The translations under genes and the position numbers were made by a program. A stretch of DNA of 51,265 nucleotides from Xanthomonas codiaei (GTDB taxonomy: Bacteria > Pseudomonadota > Gammaproteobacteria > Xanthomonadales > Xanthomonadaceae), in contig NZ_MDEC01000034.1 of the NCBI RefSeq assembly GCF_002939785.1, positions 1-51,265 of the forward strand, read 5' to 3'. Of the stretch, positions 43,773-51,265 are shown piece by piece. The first letter of the stretch is position 1; each line of letters opens with the position of its first letter. The notes beneath the pieces are model-generated. The model was not told the origin of the DNA and ran no database searches. It saw only the letters and a program-made list of their open reading frames with translations.

Positions 43773-43840
43773 GTAGGAGCGCACCCGGGCGCGACGGGCT
43801 TGGCCGGTAACGCCTCGGTTGCGCCCGGCTGCGCTCCTAC
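43773..43840. repeat. Long REP-type palindrome between mdcC and mdcD
   Basis: GTAGGAGCGCACCCGGGCGC on the left is matched by an inverted copy at the right end (…GCGCTCCTAC) with one mismatch over 20 bp. In the mRNA this would make a stable stem with a loop of about 28 nt. It is a GTAG-headed REP pair like those at 39573 and 39712, here inside an operon. Confidence 0.85.
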
Positions 43841-43861
43841 GCAAGCCATCCGGAGCCGCAC

Positions 43862-44782
43862 ATGAGCACCACCGTTCCCATGGCCGAGCGCAGCTATTAC
43901 GAAGCCGATGCGCGCGAGCGCATCGACGGGCTGCTGGATGCCGGCAGCTTCGGCGAATTCGTCGGCCCGCGCCGCCGCCTGGTCAGCCCGCACCTGGCCC
44001 AACTCGACGTGCCGGGCGCCTTCGACGACGGCGTCATCGTGGGGCAGGGCACGTTGCAGGGCCGCAACGTGCTGATCGCCGCGCAGCAGGGCGCCTTCAT
44101 GGGCGGCGGCGTCGGCGAAGTGCACGGCGCCAAGCTCACTGGCCTGCTCGAACGCGCAACCGCCACGCGCCCGGCTGCCGTACTGCTGTTGCTCGACACC
44201 GGCGGCGTCCGCCTGCACGAAGCCAATGCCGGCCTGATCGCCATCTCCGAGATCATGCGCGCCACCCTGGCCACCCGTGCCGCCGGCGTGCCGGTGCTGG
44301 CACTGATCGGCAGCGGCAACGGCGCCTTCGGTGGCATGGGCATCGTGGCGCGCTGCTGCAGCGCGGTGATCATGTCCGAAGAGGGACGCCTGTCGCTGTC
44401 CGGCCCGGATGTGATCGAAACCGTGCGCGGCGTGGAGGAGTTCGACGCGCGCGACCGCGCACTGGTGTGGCGCGTCACCGGCGGCAAGCACCGTTATCTG
44501 CTCGGCGAAGCGCAGACCCTGGTAGCCGACCGTATCGCCGCCTTTGCCGACGCCGCAGCCAGCACGCTGGACACGCTGTCCGAACCCGACGGCGATGCCG
44601 CATTGCAGGCGCTGGAGCGCGCGCATCGGCACCTGTCCGCGCGCATCGATGCATATGGCGATTGCCGCGACGGCCTGGAGATCTGGGCCCGCCAGGGCAT
44701 CGCCGATGCGCAGCGCCTGCCGCTGCTGGACACCGACGCCTTCCTTGCCGCCACCGCGGACCGGAGCACGCCATGGAACTGA
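43862..44782 (+). CDS. mdcD: Malonate decarboxylase beta subunit
   Basis: MdcD with MdcE decarboxylates malonyl-S-ACP to acetyl-S-ACP and CO2. The 306-residue product has a crotonase/carboxyltransferase-like fold with AQQGAFMGGGVGEVHGAKLTG, LLLDTGGVRLHEANAGLIAI and GNGAFGGMGIVARCC. It overlaps mdcE by 10 nt, consistent with balanced synthesis of the two subunits. Confidence 0.96.
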   Translation: MSTTVPMAERSYYEADARERIDGLLDAGSFGEFVGPRRRLVSPHLAQLDVPGAFDDGVIVGQGTLQGRNVLIAAQQGAFMGGGVGEVHGAKLTGLLERATATRPAAVLLLLDTGGVRLHEANAGLIAISEIMRATLATRAAGVPVLALIGSGNGAFGGMGIVARCCSAVIMSEEGRLSLSGPDVIETVRGVEEFDARDRALVWRVTGGKHRYLLGEAQTLVADRIAAFADAAASTLDTLSEPDGDAALQALERAHRHLSARIDAYGDCRDGLEIWARQGIADAQRLPLLDTDAFLAATADRSTPWN

Positions 44783-45477
44783 GCCGCTTGCTCGACCAGC
44801 TGTTTCCGCTCGGCCACGCCATCGTCCGCAATGACGATGTGCTCACCGGCAGCGCCACCACCGCTGCAGGCGAGGTGACGGTGATCGGCACCGCCAACAA
44901 GCTGGAAGTCGGCGTGGACCACGCGCTGGCGCTGGCCGCCACGGTGCTGGCCAGCACCCGCGCGCATCCGCAGCGGCCGATCGTGATGCTGGTCGACACC
45001 GCCGGGCAGCGGCTTGCCCGGCGCGACGAATTGCTGGGCATCAACGGGTATTTCGCCCATCTGGCGCGCACGCTGGATCTGGCGCGCAGGCGCGGCGCGC
45101 GGCTGGTCACCCTGGTCTATGGCGAATCGGTGAGCGGCGGCTTCCTCTCCTTCGGCCTGATGGCCGACCGGATTCACGCGCTGCCGGAGGCACAGGTGCG
45201 GGTGATGGATCTGCGTGCGATGGCGCGGGTCACCAAGCAGCCGGTGGAGACTTTGCAGGCGCTGAGCGAGCGCTCGCCGGTGTTTGCGCCGGGCGTGGAG
45301 AACTACGTGCGCATGGGCGCGATGGATTCGCTATGGGAAGGCGACCTGGCACAGGCGCTGGCCGAGGCACTGGCCGCACCTGTCGATGGCGACCAGCGCC
45401 GCGCACGCGGCGCGCAACGCGGTGGCCGCACACTCGCACGCGATGTCGCTGCCACCGTGGCGGCAGGACAGGCCTGA
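44773..45477 (+). CDS. mdcE: Malonate decarboxylase gamma subunit
   Basis: The 234-residue partner of MdcD has [40 protein letters not shown] and [24 protein letters not shown] chose the ATG at 44773, inside the end of mdcD, because the open frame upstream is a shadow of mdcD. The usual family length is about 230-270. mdcG starts 1 nt after its stop. Confidence 0.95.
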   Translation: MELSRLLDQLFPLGHAIVRNDDVLTGSATTAAGEVTVIGTANKLEVGVDHALALAATVLASTRAHPQRPIVMLVDTAGQRLARRDELLGINGYFAHLARTLDLARRRGARLVTLVYGESVSGGFLSFGLMADRIHALPEAQVRVMDLRAMARVTKQPVETLQALSERSPVFAPGVENYVRMGAMDSLWEGDLAQALAEALAAPVDGDQRRARGAQRGGRTLARDVAATVAAGQA

Positions 45478-45478
45478 C

Positions 45479-46120
45479 ATGATCGGCCGCCACGCCCTGG
45501 TGTGGTTGCGCCCTGCCGCGCAGTGGCAGGCGCTCACGCCCGGCGCGCAGCCGCGGCTGCAGCAGTGGTTTGCCGCCGGCCTGCCGGCGGTGGTGGCGCG
45601 CCGCGACGCCAGGCAGGCGCCGGATGCCCTGCGCCTGGGCGTGCCGTTGCCGCCTGCAGAAGACAAGCAGCGCCTGGCGCTGAGCGCGCGTGTTGAGGAC
45701 ATTGCGCGCTGCACTGCGCCGCTGGCACTGGAGGCGGTGCTCGCGCACGCTCCGGAGACGGCGCAACCGGCCTTACAGGCCCTGCTGACGCAATGTCAGG
45801 CCAATGGCCTGCAACCGCGCGCGTTCGGCAGCTTCGCCTGGCAGGCGTTGACCGGCCTGGCCTATGTGCATGCGCAATCGGATCTGGATCTGCTATGGAC
45901 GCTCGAAACACCCGAACAGGCGCATGCCGTGGTCGCGTTGCTGCAGCGTTGGGAGCAGCGCCATGGGCAACGCGCCGACGGTGAGCTGTTGCTGCCCGAC
46001 GACATAGCTGTGAACTGGCGCGAATACGCCAGCAGTGCGCAGCAGGTGCTGGTGAAGTCCAGCAGCGGCTGCCGCCTGCTGCCGCGGGCCGCCTTGTTCC
46101 CGGTCTGGAGCGCGGCATGA
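45479..46120 (+). CDS. mdcG: Phosphoribosyl-dephospho-CoA transferase (holo-ACP synthase)
   Basis: MdcG attaches the triphosphoribosyl-dephospho-CoA-derived group to Ser28 of MdcC. The 213-residue product ([16 protein letters not shown]) has [27 protein letters not shown], with the SDLDLLW acidic motif of the nucleotidyltransferase fold, and [16 protein letters not shown]. Its stop overlaps the mdcB start (ATGA). Confidence 0.94.
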   Translation: MIGRHALVWLRPAAQWQALTPGAQPRLQQWFAAGLPAVVARRDARQAPDALRLGVPLPPAEDKQRLALSARVEDIARCTAPLALEAVLAHAPETAQPALQALLTQCQANGLQPRAFGSFAWQALTGLAYVHAQSDLDLLWTLETPEQAHAVVALLQRWEQRHGQRADGELLLPDDIAVNWREYASSAQQVLVKSSSGCRLLPRAALFPVWSAA

Positions 46121-47271
46121 AGACGCGGCTGCAAGGCAGGCGTGATGCCCAACGTGCAGCCGCAAGGCGCGATGATGCGCAGCCGATCGGTCGGCCGCCT
46201 TCGCTGCGCCTTGCAGGGCAGGCGATGACGGAACGATCCAAGGCCTCCACGCCCACTGCCGAACGTAACGACGTTGAGCCTGGACATGCGGATGACCGGC
46301 ATCAGCCCGTCGCAGCGCCAACTGCCGCGGCATCGCTGCAGCCAACTAACGGCGCGCCAGTGCAAGCGCGCGCGTTGCGCACGTTGGCGCGCGATCACGC
46401 AGCGCACGCAGCATTACGCCACCCGCCATCGTCCTGTGGCCAGGTACACGCCAGCCCGCTGGCACATCGTCTTGGCCGGCTTGCGGTTAGCGCGTTGCAT
46501 GCCGAGCTGGCGTGTGCGCCCAAGCCTGGCCTAGTGACGCCGTTCGATAGCGGCAGCCACACTGACATGGACGCATCCACCTTCCTGCGCAGCCTGTTTG
46601 CACTGCGTGGCTATTTTGTCGCCATCGCCCAGGCCGGCATCGACAACGCGCCCTTCGCCCGGCTGCGCGATCTTGGCATTGCCGCCGAGGCAGCAATGCT
46701 GCGCGCCACCGGCGGCATCAATACGCACCGTGGCGCCATCTTCAGCCTTGGCCTGCTCACCGCGCAGGCCGCGCGCCTGCGCGCCGCCCACGCGCGCGCG
46801 CCGGCAGCCGACGCTGTCTGCCAGGGTGTGCAGCTCTGGCGCGAGGCCTTGCTGGCCGCACCGCTGGATCCGCGCAGCAACGGCCAGCGCATGCGTGCGC
46901 AGCACAAGGTCAGCGGCGTGCGCGAGCAGGCGGCGATGGGCTATCCGCTGCTGCACCAGGTGGCGCTGCCGGCCTTGCGTACCCGGTTGGCCACCGGCGC
47001 CACGCGAGAGGCCGCGCTCGCGCATACCCTGATGCAGTTGGTCGCACAGGTGGACGATCTCAATCTGTTGCATCGCGGTGGCGCCAAGGGACTGGCCTAT
47101 GCCAAGGCGCAGGCACAGCGCTTTCTTGCCGATGGCGGCACCGCGCAGCCGAACTGGCGCGATCAGCTCGCTGCCATCGGCAATGGCTTTGTCCAGCGCC
47201 GGCTCAGCCCCGGCGGCAGTGCCGATCTGCTGGCCTGCGCGTGGTTTGTGCACTGCCAGGAGCACGCATGA
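46117..47271 (+). CDS. mdcB: Triphosphoribosyl-dephospho-CoA synthase, with an N-terminal extension
   Basis: MdcB makes the prosthetic-group precursor from ATP and dephospho-CoA. The 384-residue product is longer than the usual 280-300. The conserved domain begins near residue 112 ([41 protein letters not shown]) and continues with [16 protein letters not shown] and [15 protein letters not shown]...[10 protein letters not shown]. Residues 1-110 are Arg/Ala/Pro-rich and look disordered. The first ATG overlaps the mdcG stop. An internal ATG at 46225 would give a 348-residue protein. Its last codons lie in the first unit of a 129-bp tandem array. Confidence 0.92.
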   Translation: MKTRLQGRRDAQRAAARRDDAQPIGRPPSLRLAGQAMTERSKASTPTAERNDVEPGHADDRHQPVAAPTAAASLQPTNGAPVQARALRTLARDHAAHAALRHPPSSCGQVHASPLAHRLGRLAVSALHAELACAPKPGLVTPFDSGSHTDMDASTFLRSLFALRGYFVAIAQAGIDNAPFARLRDLGIAAEAAMLRATGGINTHRGAIFSLGLLTAQAARLRAAHARAPAADAVCQGVQLWREALLAAPLDPRSNGQRMRAQHKVSGVREQAAMGYPLLHQVALPALRTRLATGATREAALAHTLMQLVAQVDDLNLLHRGGAKGLAYAKAQAQRFLADGGTAQPNWRDQLAAIGNGFVQRRLSPGGSADLLACAWFVHCQEHA

Positions 47272-47620
47272 ATCGCCACAGCGCCCCACCCGCCGCCGCG
47301 CGGATCGCCTTCCTTCTCCCGGCCACGGGAGAAGCTGCCCGAAGGGCGGATGAGGGCAGGGCTGCAGTAGCCGGAATGTCCGCCCAGCACACGAGCGCAT
47401 GCAGCCACGCCGCAGCGTCTGCTCCCGCGCGGATGACCACTCTTCTCCCGACCACGGGAGAAGGTGCCCGAAGGACGGATGAGGGCAGCGCTGCGGCAGT
47501 CGTAACGTTCCCCCAGCAAACGAGCGCACGCAGCCACGCCGCAGCATCCGCCGCCGCGCAGATGACTATCCTTCTCCCGGCCACGGGAGAAGGTGCCCGA
47601 AGGGCGGATGAGGGTAGCTC
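47262..47620. repeat. Tandem array of 129-bp units with CTTCTCCCG hairpins between mdcB and mdcH
   Basis: The motif CTTCTCCCGGCCACGGGAG (a 9-bp hairpin with a 4-nt loop) followed by a TGCCCGAAGG-GGATGAGGG tail starts at 47313, 47442 and 47571, exactly 129 bp apart. The intervening sequence (GCCACGCCGCAGC...) is also repeated, and the first unit extends back into the mdcB stop. None has a U tract, so these are repeats rather than terminators. Confidence 0.9.
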
Positions 47621-47659
47621 TGGCAGCCATCATCCGACCACATGCCACCGAGCAACCCC

Positions 47660-48580
47660 ATGAGCCTGGCCGTCCTCTGCCCCGGCCAAGGCGGCCAGCA
47701 TCCGGACATGTTCGCGCGGGCAGCGGAGACGCCGGCTGCAGCCGACGTCGTCGTGCTCGCGGACAAGCTACTTGGCACTTCGTCCCAGCACCTGGCGGCC
47801 GACCCCGGCCGCTATGCCAATGCCATCGCCCAGCCGCTGGTATGCGCAGGGACGCTGGCGCAGTGGCAGGCACTGCGCCAGCAATTGCCGACGCCCTTGA
47901 TGGCGCTGGGCTACAGCGTTGGCGAACTCGCCGCGCACGCCGTGGCCGGCAGCATGGAGATCGCCACCTGCCTGCAGCTGGCCGCCACCCGCGCCCGCCT
48001 GATGGATGCCGCCAGCCCCGCGCAGGCCGGGCTGATGGCGGTGGTCGGCCTGCCGCTCACCACGCTCGAATCGCTCTGCAACAGCCATGGCGCCGCACTT
48101 GCCATCATCAATGGCGACGACCATGCCGTGCTCGGCGGCCCACGCGCTGCCTTGCAGGCGCTGGGCGACGAGGCGCAGGCACGCGGTGCGCGCACCACCG
48201 TGTTGCCGGTCAGCGTGCCCGCGCATACGCCGTGGTTGCGCGAGGCAGCCGATGCGTTCGCAATCGAATTGAACAAGATGGCACTACGCACGCCAGCGCT
48301 GCGCGTGCTGGCCGGTATCGATGCACGCACGGTCACCACGCCAGCGCTGGTCGTCGACAGCCTGTCGGCACAGATCGCGCAGACCGTGCGCTGGCGCGAC
48401 GTGCTGGTGCAGGCGGCCGAACGCGGTGCGCGCGTGTTTCTCGAACTCGGCCCGGGCAGCGCATTGGCGCGCATGGTGCGCGAGGTCGTACCGGAGTGCG
48501 AAGCGCGCTCGGTCGATGAGTTCCACAGCACCCATGGCGTCGTGCAGTGGGTCGCCGCTGCCTGCGAGCGCGCGGCATGA
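47660..48580 (+). CDS. mdcH: Malonyl-CoA:ACP transacylase of malonate decarboxylase
   Basis: MdcH loads malonyl onto MdcC in the activation step. The 306-residue product (MSLAVLCPGQGGQHPDMF) is of the FabD family, with the nucleophile Ser in GYSVGELAAH, the HTPWLR His and SQIAQTVRWRD near the end. A start 18 nt earlier (47642) is possible. The tandem array occupies its upstream region, which is much longer than the other gaps in the operon. Confidence 0.95.
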   Translation: MSLAVLCPGQGGQHPDMFARAAETPAAADVVVLADKLLGTSSQHLAADPGRYANAIAQPLVCAGTLAQWQALRQQLPTPLMALGYSVGELAAHAVAGSMEIATCLQLAATRARLMDAASPAQAGLMAVVGLPLTTLESLCNSHGAALAIINGDDHAVLGGPRAALQALGDEAQARGARTTVLPVSVPAHTPWLREAADAFAIELNKMALRTPALRVLAGIDARTVTTPALVVDSLSAQIAQTVRWRDVLVQAAERGARVFLELGPGSALARMVREVVPECEARSVDEFHSTHGVVQWVAAACERAA

Positions 48581-48667
48581 AGAACTGGCAGGTGGCATCC
48601 GCGGCGTGACCCTTGGATGGCGGGTGGCCATCCGTGCTGTACGCGAATCAGGTGTCTGGGAGGGCGC

Positions 48668-50023
48668 ATGACCCCGCAAATTGCAACGATTCTTGGTCTG
48701 GTTGTCATGTTCGTCGTGGCGACCGCACTGCCCATCAACATGGGTGCGGTGGCCTTCGCGCTGGCGTTCATCGTCGGCGGGGTGTGGGTGGGGCTGGACG
48801 GCAAGGAGGTACTGGCCGGTTTTCCCGGCGACCTGTTCCTGACCCTGGTCGGCATCACCTATCTGTTCGCCATCGCGCAGAAGAACGGCACCATCGACCT
48901 GCTGGTGCACTGGGCGGTGCGTGCGGTGCGCGGGCGCATCGTCGCCATTCCGTGGGTAATGTTCGTCATCACCGGCCTGCTCACCGCCTTCGGTGCATTG
49001 GGGCCGGCGGCGGTGGCCATCATCGGCCCGGTCGCGTTGCGCTTTGCCAAGCAGTACCGCATCAATCCGCTGATGATGGGCCTGCTGGTGATCCATGGCG
49101 CGCAGGGTGGCGGCTTCTCGCCGATCAGCGTGTATGGCGGCATCACCAACAAGGTGGTGGAAAAGGCCGGGCTGGATGTCACCGAAATGGCGGTGTTTCT
49201 CACCAGCCTGGGCTTCAACCTGATGATGGCGATCATCTGCTTCTGCGCCTTCGGCGGACTCAAGCTGATGCGCCGGCAGGAGATGTCGCTGGCCGATGCG
49301 CAGTACGTGCCGGTCACCGGCGATCAGGCCTCGCAACGCCGCTTCGCCATCGAAGGCCATGGTGCGCTGGTCGCTGCCGGTGGCGGCACCTTGTCCACCG
49401 ACCCACTGGCCCTGGAGGCGGTGGCCATCACCCGCGACCGGGTGATCACCCTGATCGGCCTGCTCGGCCTGGGCATCGCCGCGCTGGTCTACAACCTCAA
49501 TGTCGGCCTGGTGTCGATCACCGTTGCCGTGGCGTTGGCGCTGATCTCGCCCAATGCGCAGAAGGGCGCGGTGGACGGCATCAGCTGGTCCACGGTGCTG
49601 TTGATCAGTGGCGTGGTGACCTATGTGGCCGTGCTGGAAAAAGCCGGGGCGGTGGACTACATCGGCACCGGCGTCTCGCAGATCGGCATGCCGCTGCTCG
49701 GCGCGCTGCTGGTTTGCTATGTGGGCGGCATCGTGTCCGCATTCGCCTCGTCGGCGGCGGTGCTGGGCGCCACCATTCCGCTGGCAGTGCCGTTCCTGAT
49801 GCAGGGCCAGCTCGGCGCGGCCGGGGTGATCTGCGCGCTGGCGGTGTCGTCCACCATCGTCGATGTCAGCCCGTTCTCCACTAATGGCGCGCTGGTGGTG
49901 GCCTCGGCCGCCAAGGAAGAGCGCGATGGCCTGTTCCGCCGCTTCCTGGTCTATAGCGGGCTGGTGGTGGTGTTGGGGCCGCTGGTGGCGTGGCTGGTGT
50001 TCGTGGTGCCGGGTTGGCTGTGA
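48668..50023 (+). CDS. matC: MatC-like malonate/dicarboxylate transporter
   Basis: The 451-residue product is a polytopic inner-membrane carrier with about ten or more helices. It strongly resembles rhizobial MatC: PINMGAVAFALAFIVGGVWVG, FPGDLFLTLVGITYLFAIAQ, GALGPAAVAIIGPVAL and HGAQGGGFSPISVYGGITN. It should import malonate for the decarboxylase. GGAGGG precedes the chosen ATG. A frame start at 48617 would add 17 residues without a helix. Confidence 0.93.
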   Translation: MTPQIATILGLVVMFVVATALPINMGAVAFALAFIVGGVWVGLDGKEVLAGFPGDLFLTLVGITYLFAIAQKNGTIDLLVHWAVRAVRGRIVAIPWVMFVITGLLTAFGALGPAAVAIIGPVALRFAKQYRINPLMMGLLVIHGAQGGGFSPISVYGGITNKVVEKAGLDVTEMAVFLTSLGFNLMMAIICFCAFGGLKLMRRQEMSLADAQYVPVTGDQASQRRFAIEGHGALVAAGGGTLSTDPLALEAVAITRDRVITLIGLLGLGIAALVYNLNVGLVSITVAVALALISPNAQKGAVDGISWSTVLLISGVVTYVAVLEKAGAVDYIGTGVSQIGMPLLGALLVCYVGGIVSAFASSAAVLGATIPLAVPFLMQGQLGAAGVICALAVSSTIVDVSPFSTNGALVVASAAKEERDGLFRRFLVYSGLVVVLGPLVAWLVFVVPGWL

Positions 50024-50102
50024 CGCTGGCGACATCGGGCAGGGTCCAGGGGCGCCCCGCTAGAATGGGGGCCTCCGTTCCGCTGCCGACGACCTACTCA
50101 CC

Positions 50103-50822
50103 ATGACCCTCGCCCCTGATTCGCGCAGCGCCAAGAAGCGCGTACCGCTGTACGAGGAAGTGGCCGAGCGCCTGCGCCAGAAGATCTACGACTACGCATT
50201 GCCGCCGGGCGAATGGATCGACGAGCCTGCGCTGGCCGAAGAGCTCGGCATCAGCCGCACCCCCTTGCGCGAGAGTCTCAAGCTGCTCGCGGCCGAAGGC
50301 CTGGTGCAGCTCGACGCCGGTCGCGGCAGCCGGGTCACGCGGCTGACGCTGGAAGACCTCAACCAGCTGTTTCCGGTGATGGCGATGCTGGAAGGCCGCT
50401 GCGCGCACGATGCGGTCAAGCGCATCGACCCAGCCGGTGTGCAGCGGCTGGAGGAGTTGCATGCGGCGATGGAGGTCTCGGCCGCTTCCGGCGATCTGGC
50501 CGAGTACTACCGCAACAATTATCTGATCCACGAAACGGTGCAGCACTACGCCGGTAATCCATGGCTGATCCGCGTCACCCACGACCTGCACCGCATTCTC
50601 AAGATGCATCGCGGACGTCAGCTGCTCACGCCGGGTCGCATGGCGCAATCGCTGGCCGAGCATCGGCAGCTGATGGAGTGCGTGCGGCGCGGCGATGCGG
50701 AAGGCGCGGAGCGCACCATGCACGGGCATCTGCTGAGCCAGGGCCGGGCGCTGGCGGCCTATGTGGCGGCCGGTGGGATGTTGAACGTGCCGGCGCCGTT
50801 GCCGCGCTCGGCTGGGGTGTAG
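50103..50822 (+). CDS. GntR-family (FCD) regulator, probable mdc operon repressor
   Basis: The 239-residue product has an N-terminal GntR winged helix (about 15-82, PLYEEVAERLRQKIYDYALPP, EELGISRTPLRESLKLLAAEG) and a C-terminal FCD ligand domain with FPVMAMLEGRCAHDAVKRI and a His-rich metal/ligand site (NYLIHETVQHYAGNPWL, LAEHRQLMECV). Its place after matC, and known GntR repressors of malonate operons (MdcY), suggest control of mdc by malonate or malonyl-CoA. A TAGAAT box lies 37 nt upstream, so it may also have its own promoter. Confidence 0.9.
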   Translation: MTLAPDSRSAKKRVPLYEEVAERLRQKIYDYALPPGEWIDEPALAEELGISRTPLRESLKLLAAEGLVQLDAGRGSRVTRLTLEDLNQLFPVMAMLEGRCAHDAVKRIDPAGVQRLEELHAAMEVSAASGDLAEYYRNNYLIHETVQHYAGNPWLIRVTHDLHRILKMHRGRQLLTPGRMAQSLAEHRQLMECVRRGDAEGAERTMHGHLLSQGRALAAYVAAGGMLNVPAPLPRSAGV

Positions 50823-51180
50823 TGGTGGGGATCTTGTCGAGGGCCTGGAAGCGTGCGCTTGACGTAGAGGGGTGAGGCAGGGTTTTTGGTGCAGGTGCGG
50901 GTACTTTGACGCAAGGAGCTCTTCGGGCAAAGGATGTTGGCGCAAAGGGCTGTAGACCAAAGAGCTCTGGAGCAAGAGCAAAGGCTTCCGCGCCTGGCGG
51001 CGCGGGTGACTTTTGTCTTGGCAAAAGTCACCAAAACCGCTGTCGCCGACGCAATCCGGCGCGATACAGCCGCGCCGGTCTCCTGCGCTCCTCGCCACGC
51101 GCGGCACGGCGCCCAAACTCGCTGCGCTCAGACAAGGGCGCCTCTTCGGCCACGCGTGACTGCGGTGCTCGGCTTGCTTT
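50823..51180. other. Non-coding region with a perfect dispersed-repeat hairpin
   Basis: GGTGACTTTTG (51005-51015) and CAAAAGTCACC (51022-51032) form a perfect 11-bp stem. The preceding stretch has several short CAAAG/GGAGC direct repeats. The sequence type looks like dispersed non-coding repeats of xanthomonads. I see no gene. Confidence 0.5.
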
Positions 51181-51188
51181 AGAGCGTG

Positions 51189-51265
51189 TTATGAACTTTG
51201 AAATAGAGACGCGGCATTTCCAAGCATGAGGATGGAGAAGACGACGAAGTGGAGTCCTGCCAGGG
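51189..51265 (-). mobile_element. 3' end of an IS5-family-like transposase gene (partial)
   Basis: On the minus strand the frame from the window edge reads LAGLHFVVFSILMLGNAASL and then stops (TAA at 51191-51189). This resembles the C-terminus of IS4/IS5-type transposases common in Xanthomonas. The IS end is probably near 51181 (GAGCGTGTTATGAAC), 359 nt past the GntR gene. Confidence 0.6.

Noticed and set aside
47313..47600. The three CTTCTCCCG hairpins as intrinsic terminators ending the mdc transcript
   Set aside because: None is followed by a T run, and mdcH and matC downstream belong to the same pathway on the same strand.
47262..47620. CRISPR array
   Set aside because: The 129-bp period with conserved sequence throughout the unit is a tandem duplication, not short repeats with unique spacers.

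Overview
The window reads as a chromosomal segment of a Xanthomonas species. The basis is very high GC with strong third-position GC, a gene set that matches that genus (accBC-aroQ, groESL next to a XopX-type type III effector, large TonB-dependent receptors, an mdc malonate decarboxylase operon), and GTAG-headed REP palindromes. I cannot resolve the species. Both edges are cut inside insertion sequences: an IS110-like transposase tail on the left and an IS5-like tail on the right.

Layout. 1-3134: accC, a four-helix-bundle (S23/IVP-type) cassette inserted between accC and accB, then accB and aroQ, all on the minus strand. 3519-10936: a secreted prolyl oligopeptidase, the cutA-dsbD pair and a secreted multidomain endonuclease I, all minus. 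11241-15705: groES-groEL (plus) with a sigma-32-type promoter and a degenerate CIRCE, then the xopX effector gene (minus). 16127-20454: a TonB-dependent receptor (plus) converging on a HipA-family kinase of the YjjJ/HipH type (minus). 20942-22205: an aromatic-rich leader peptide with a complete attenuator in front of a DAHP synthase gene. 22291-27968: a minus-strand intrinsic terminator with a possible sRNA, then two tandem AsmA-like envelope proteins. 28029-32688: a cupin/SMP-30 pair (minus) divergent from glnE (plus). 32848-37646: a minus-strand envelope-flavoured group (VUT-family queuosine precursor transporter, Lnt-like membrane CN-hydrolase, small exported protein, DUF2145 protein, ELM1/DUF1022 protein). 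37764-39439: a RutE-like nitroreductase and a YceI-like lipoprotein (plus). 39850-41571: a siderophore-interacting ferric reductase and its probable PadR repressor (minus). 41767-50822: the malonate operon mdcA-C-D-E-G-B-H-matC and a GntR regulator (plus).

How the genes work together. accB/accC supply biotin carboxylation for malonyl-CoA synthesis, while the mdc cluster imports malonate (MatC), charges the MdcC carrier (MdcA/H), decarboxylates it (MdcD/E) and makes the prosthetic group (MdcB/G). aroQ and aroG belong to the shikimate pathway; the aroG leader would couple DAHP synthesis to charged Phe/Tyr/Trp tRNAs. DsbD supplies periplasmic reductant.

The strongest regulatory observation is the aroG attenuator. 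The most unusual structural observation is a family of imperfect inverted repeats built from GGGATTCGGGATTGG-type units. It encloses the S23-type gene in accBC and, without any gene, also sits between groES and groEL. Several further repeat structures lie inside operons and could affect mRNA stability: a REP hairpin between mdcC and mdcD, and a 129-bp tandem array between mdcB and mdcH. No tRNA, rRNA or CRISPR was seen.
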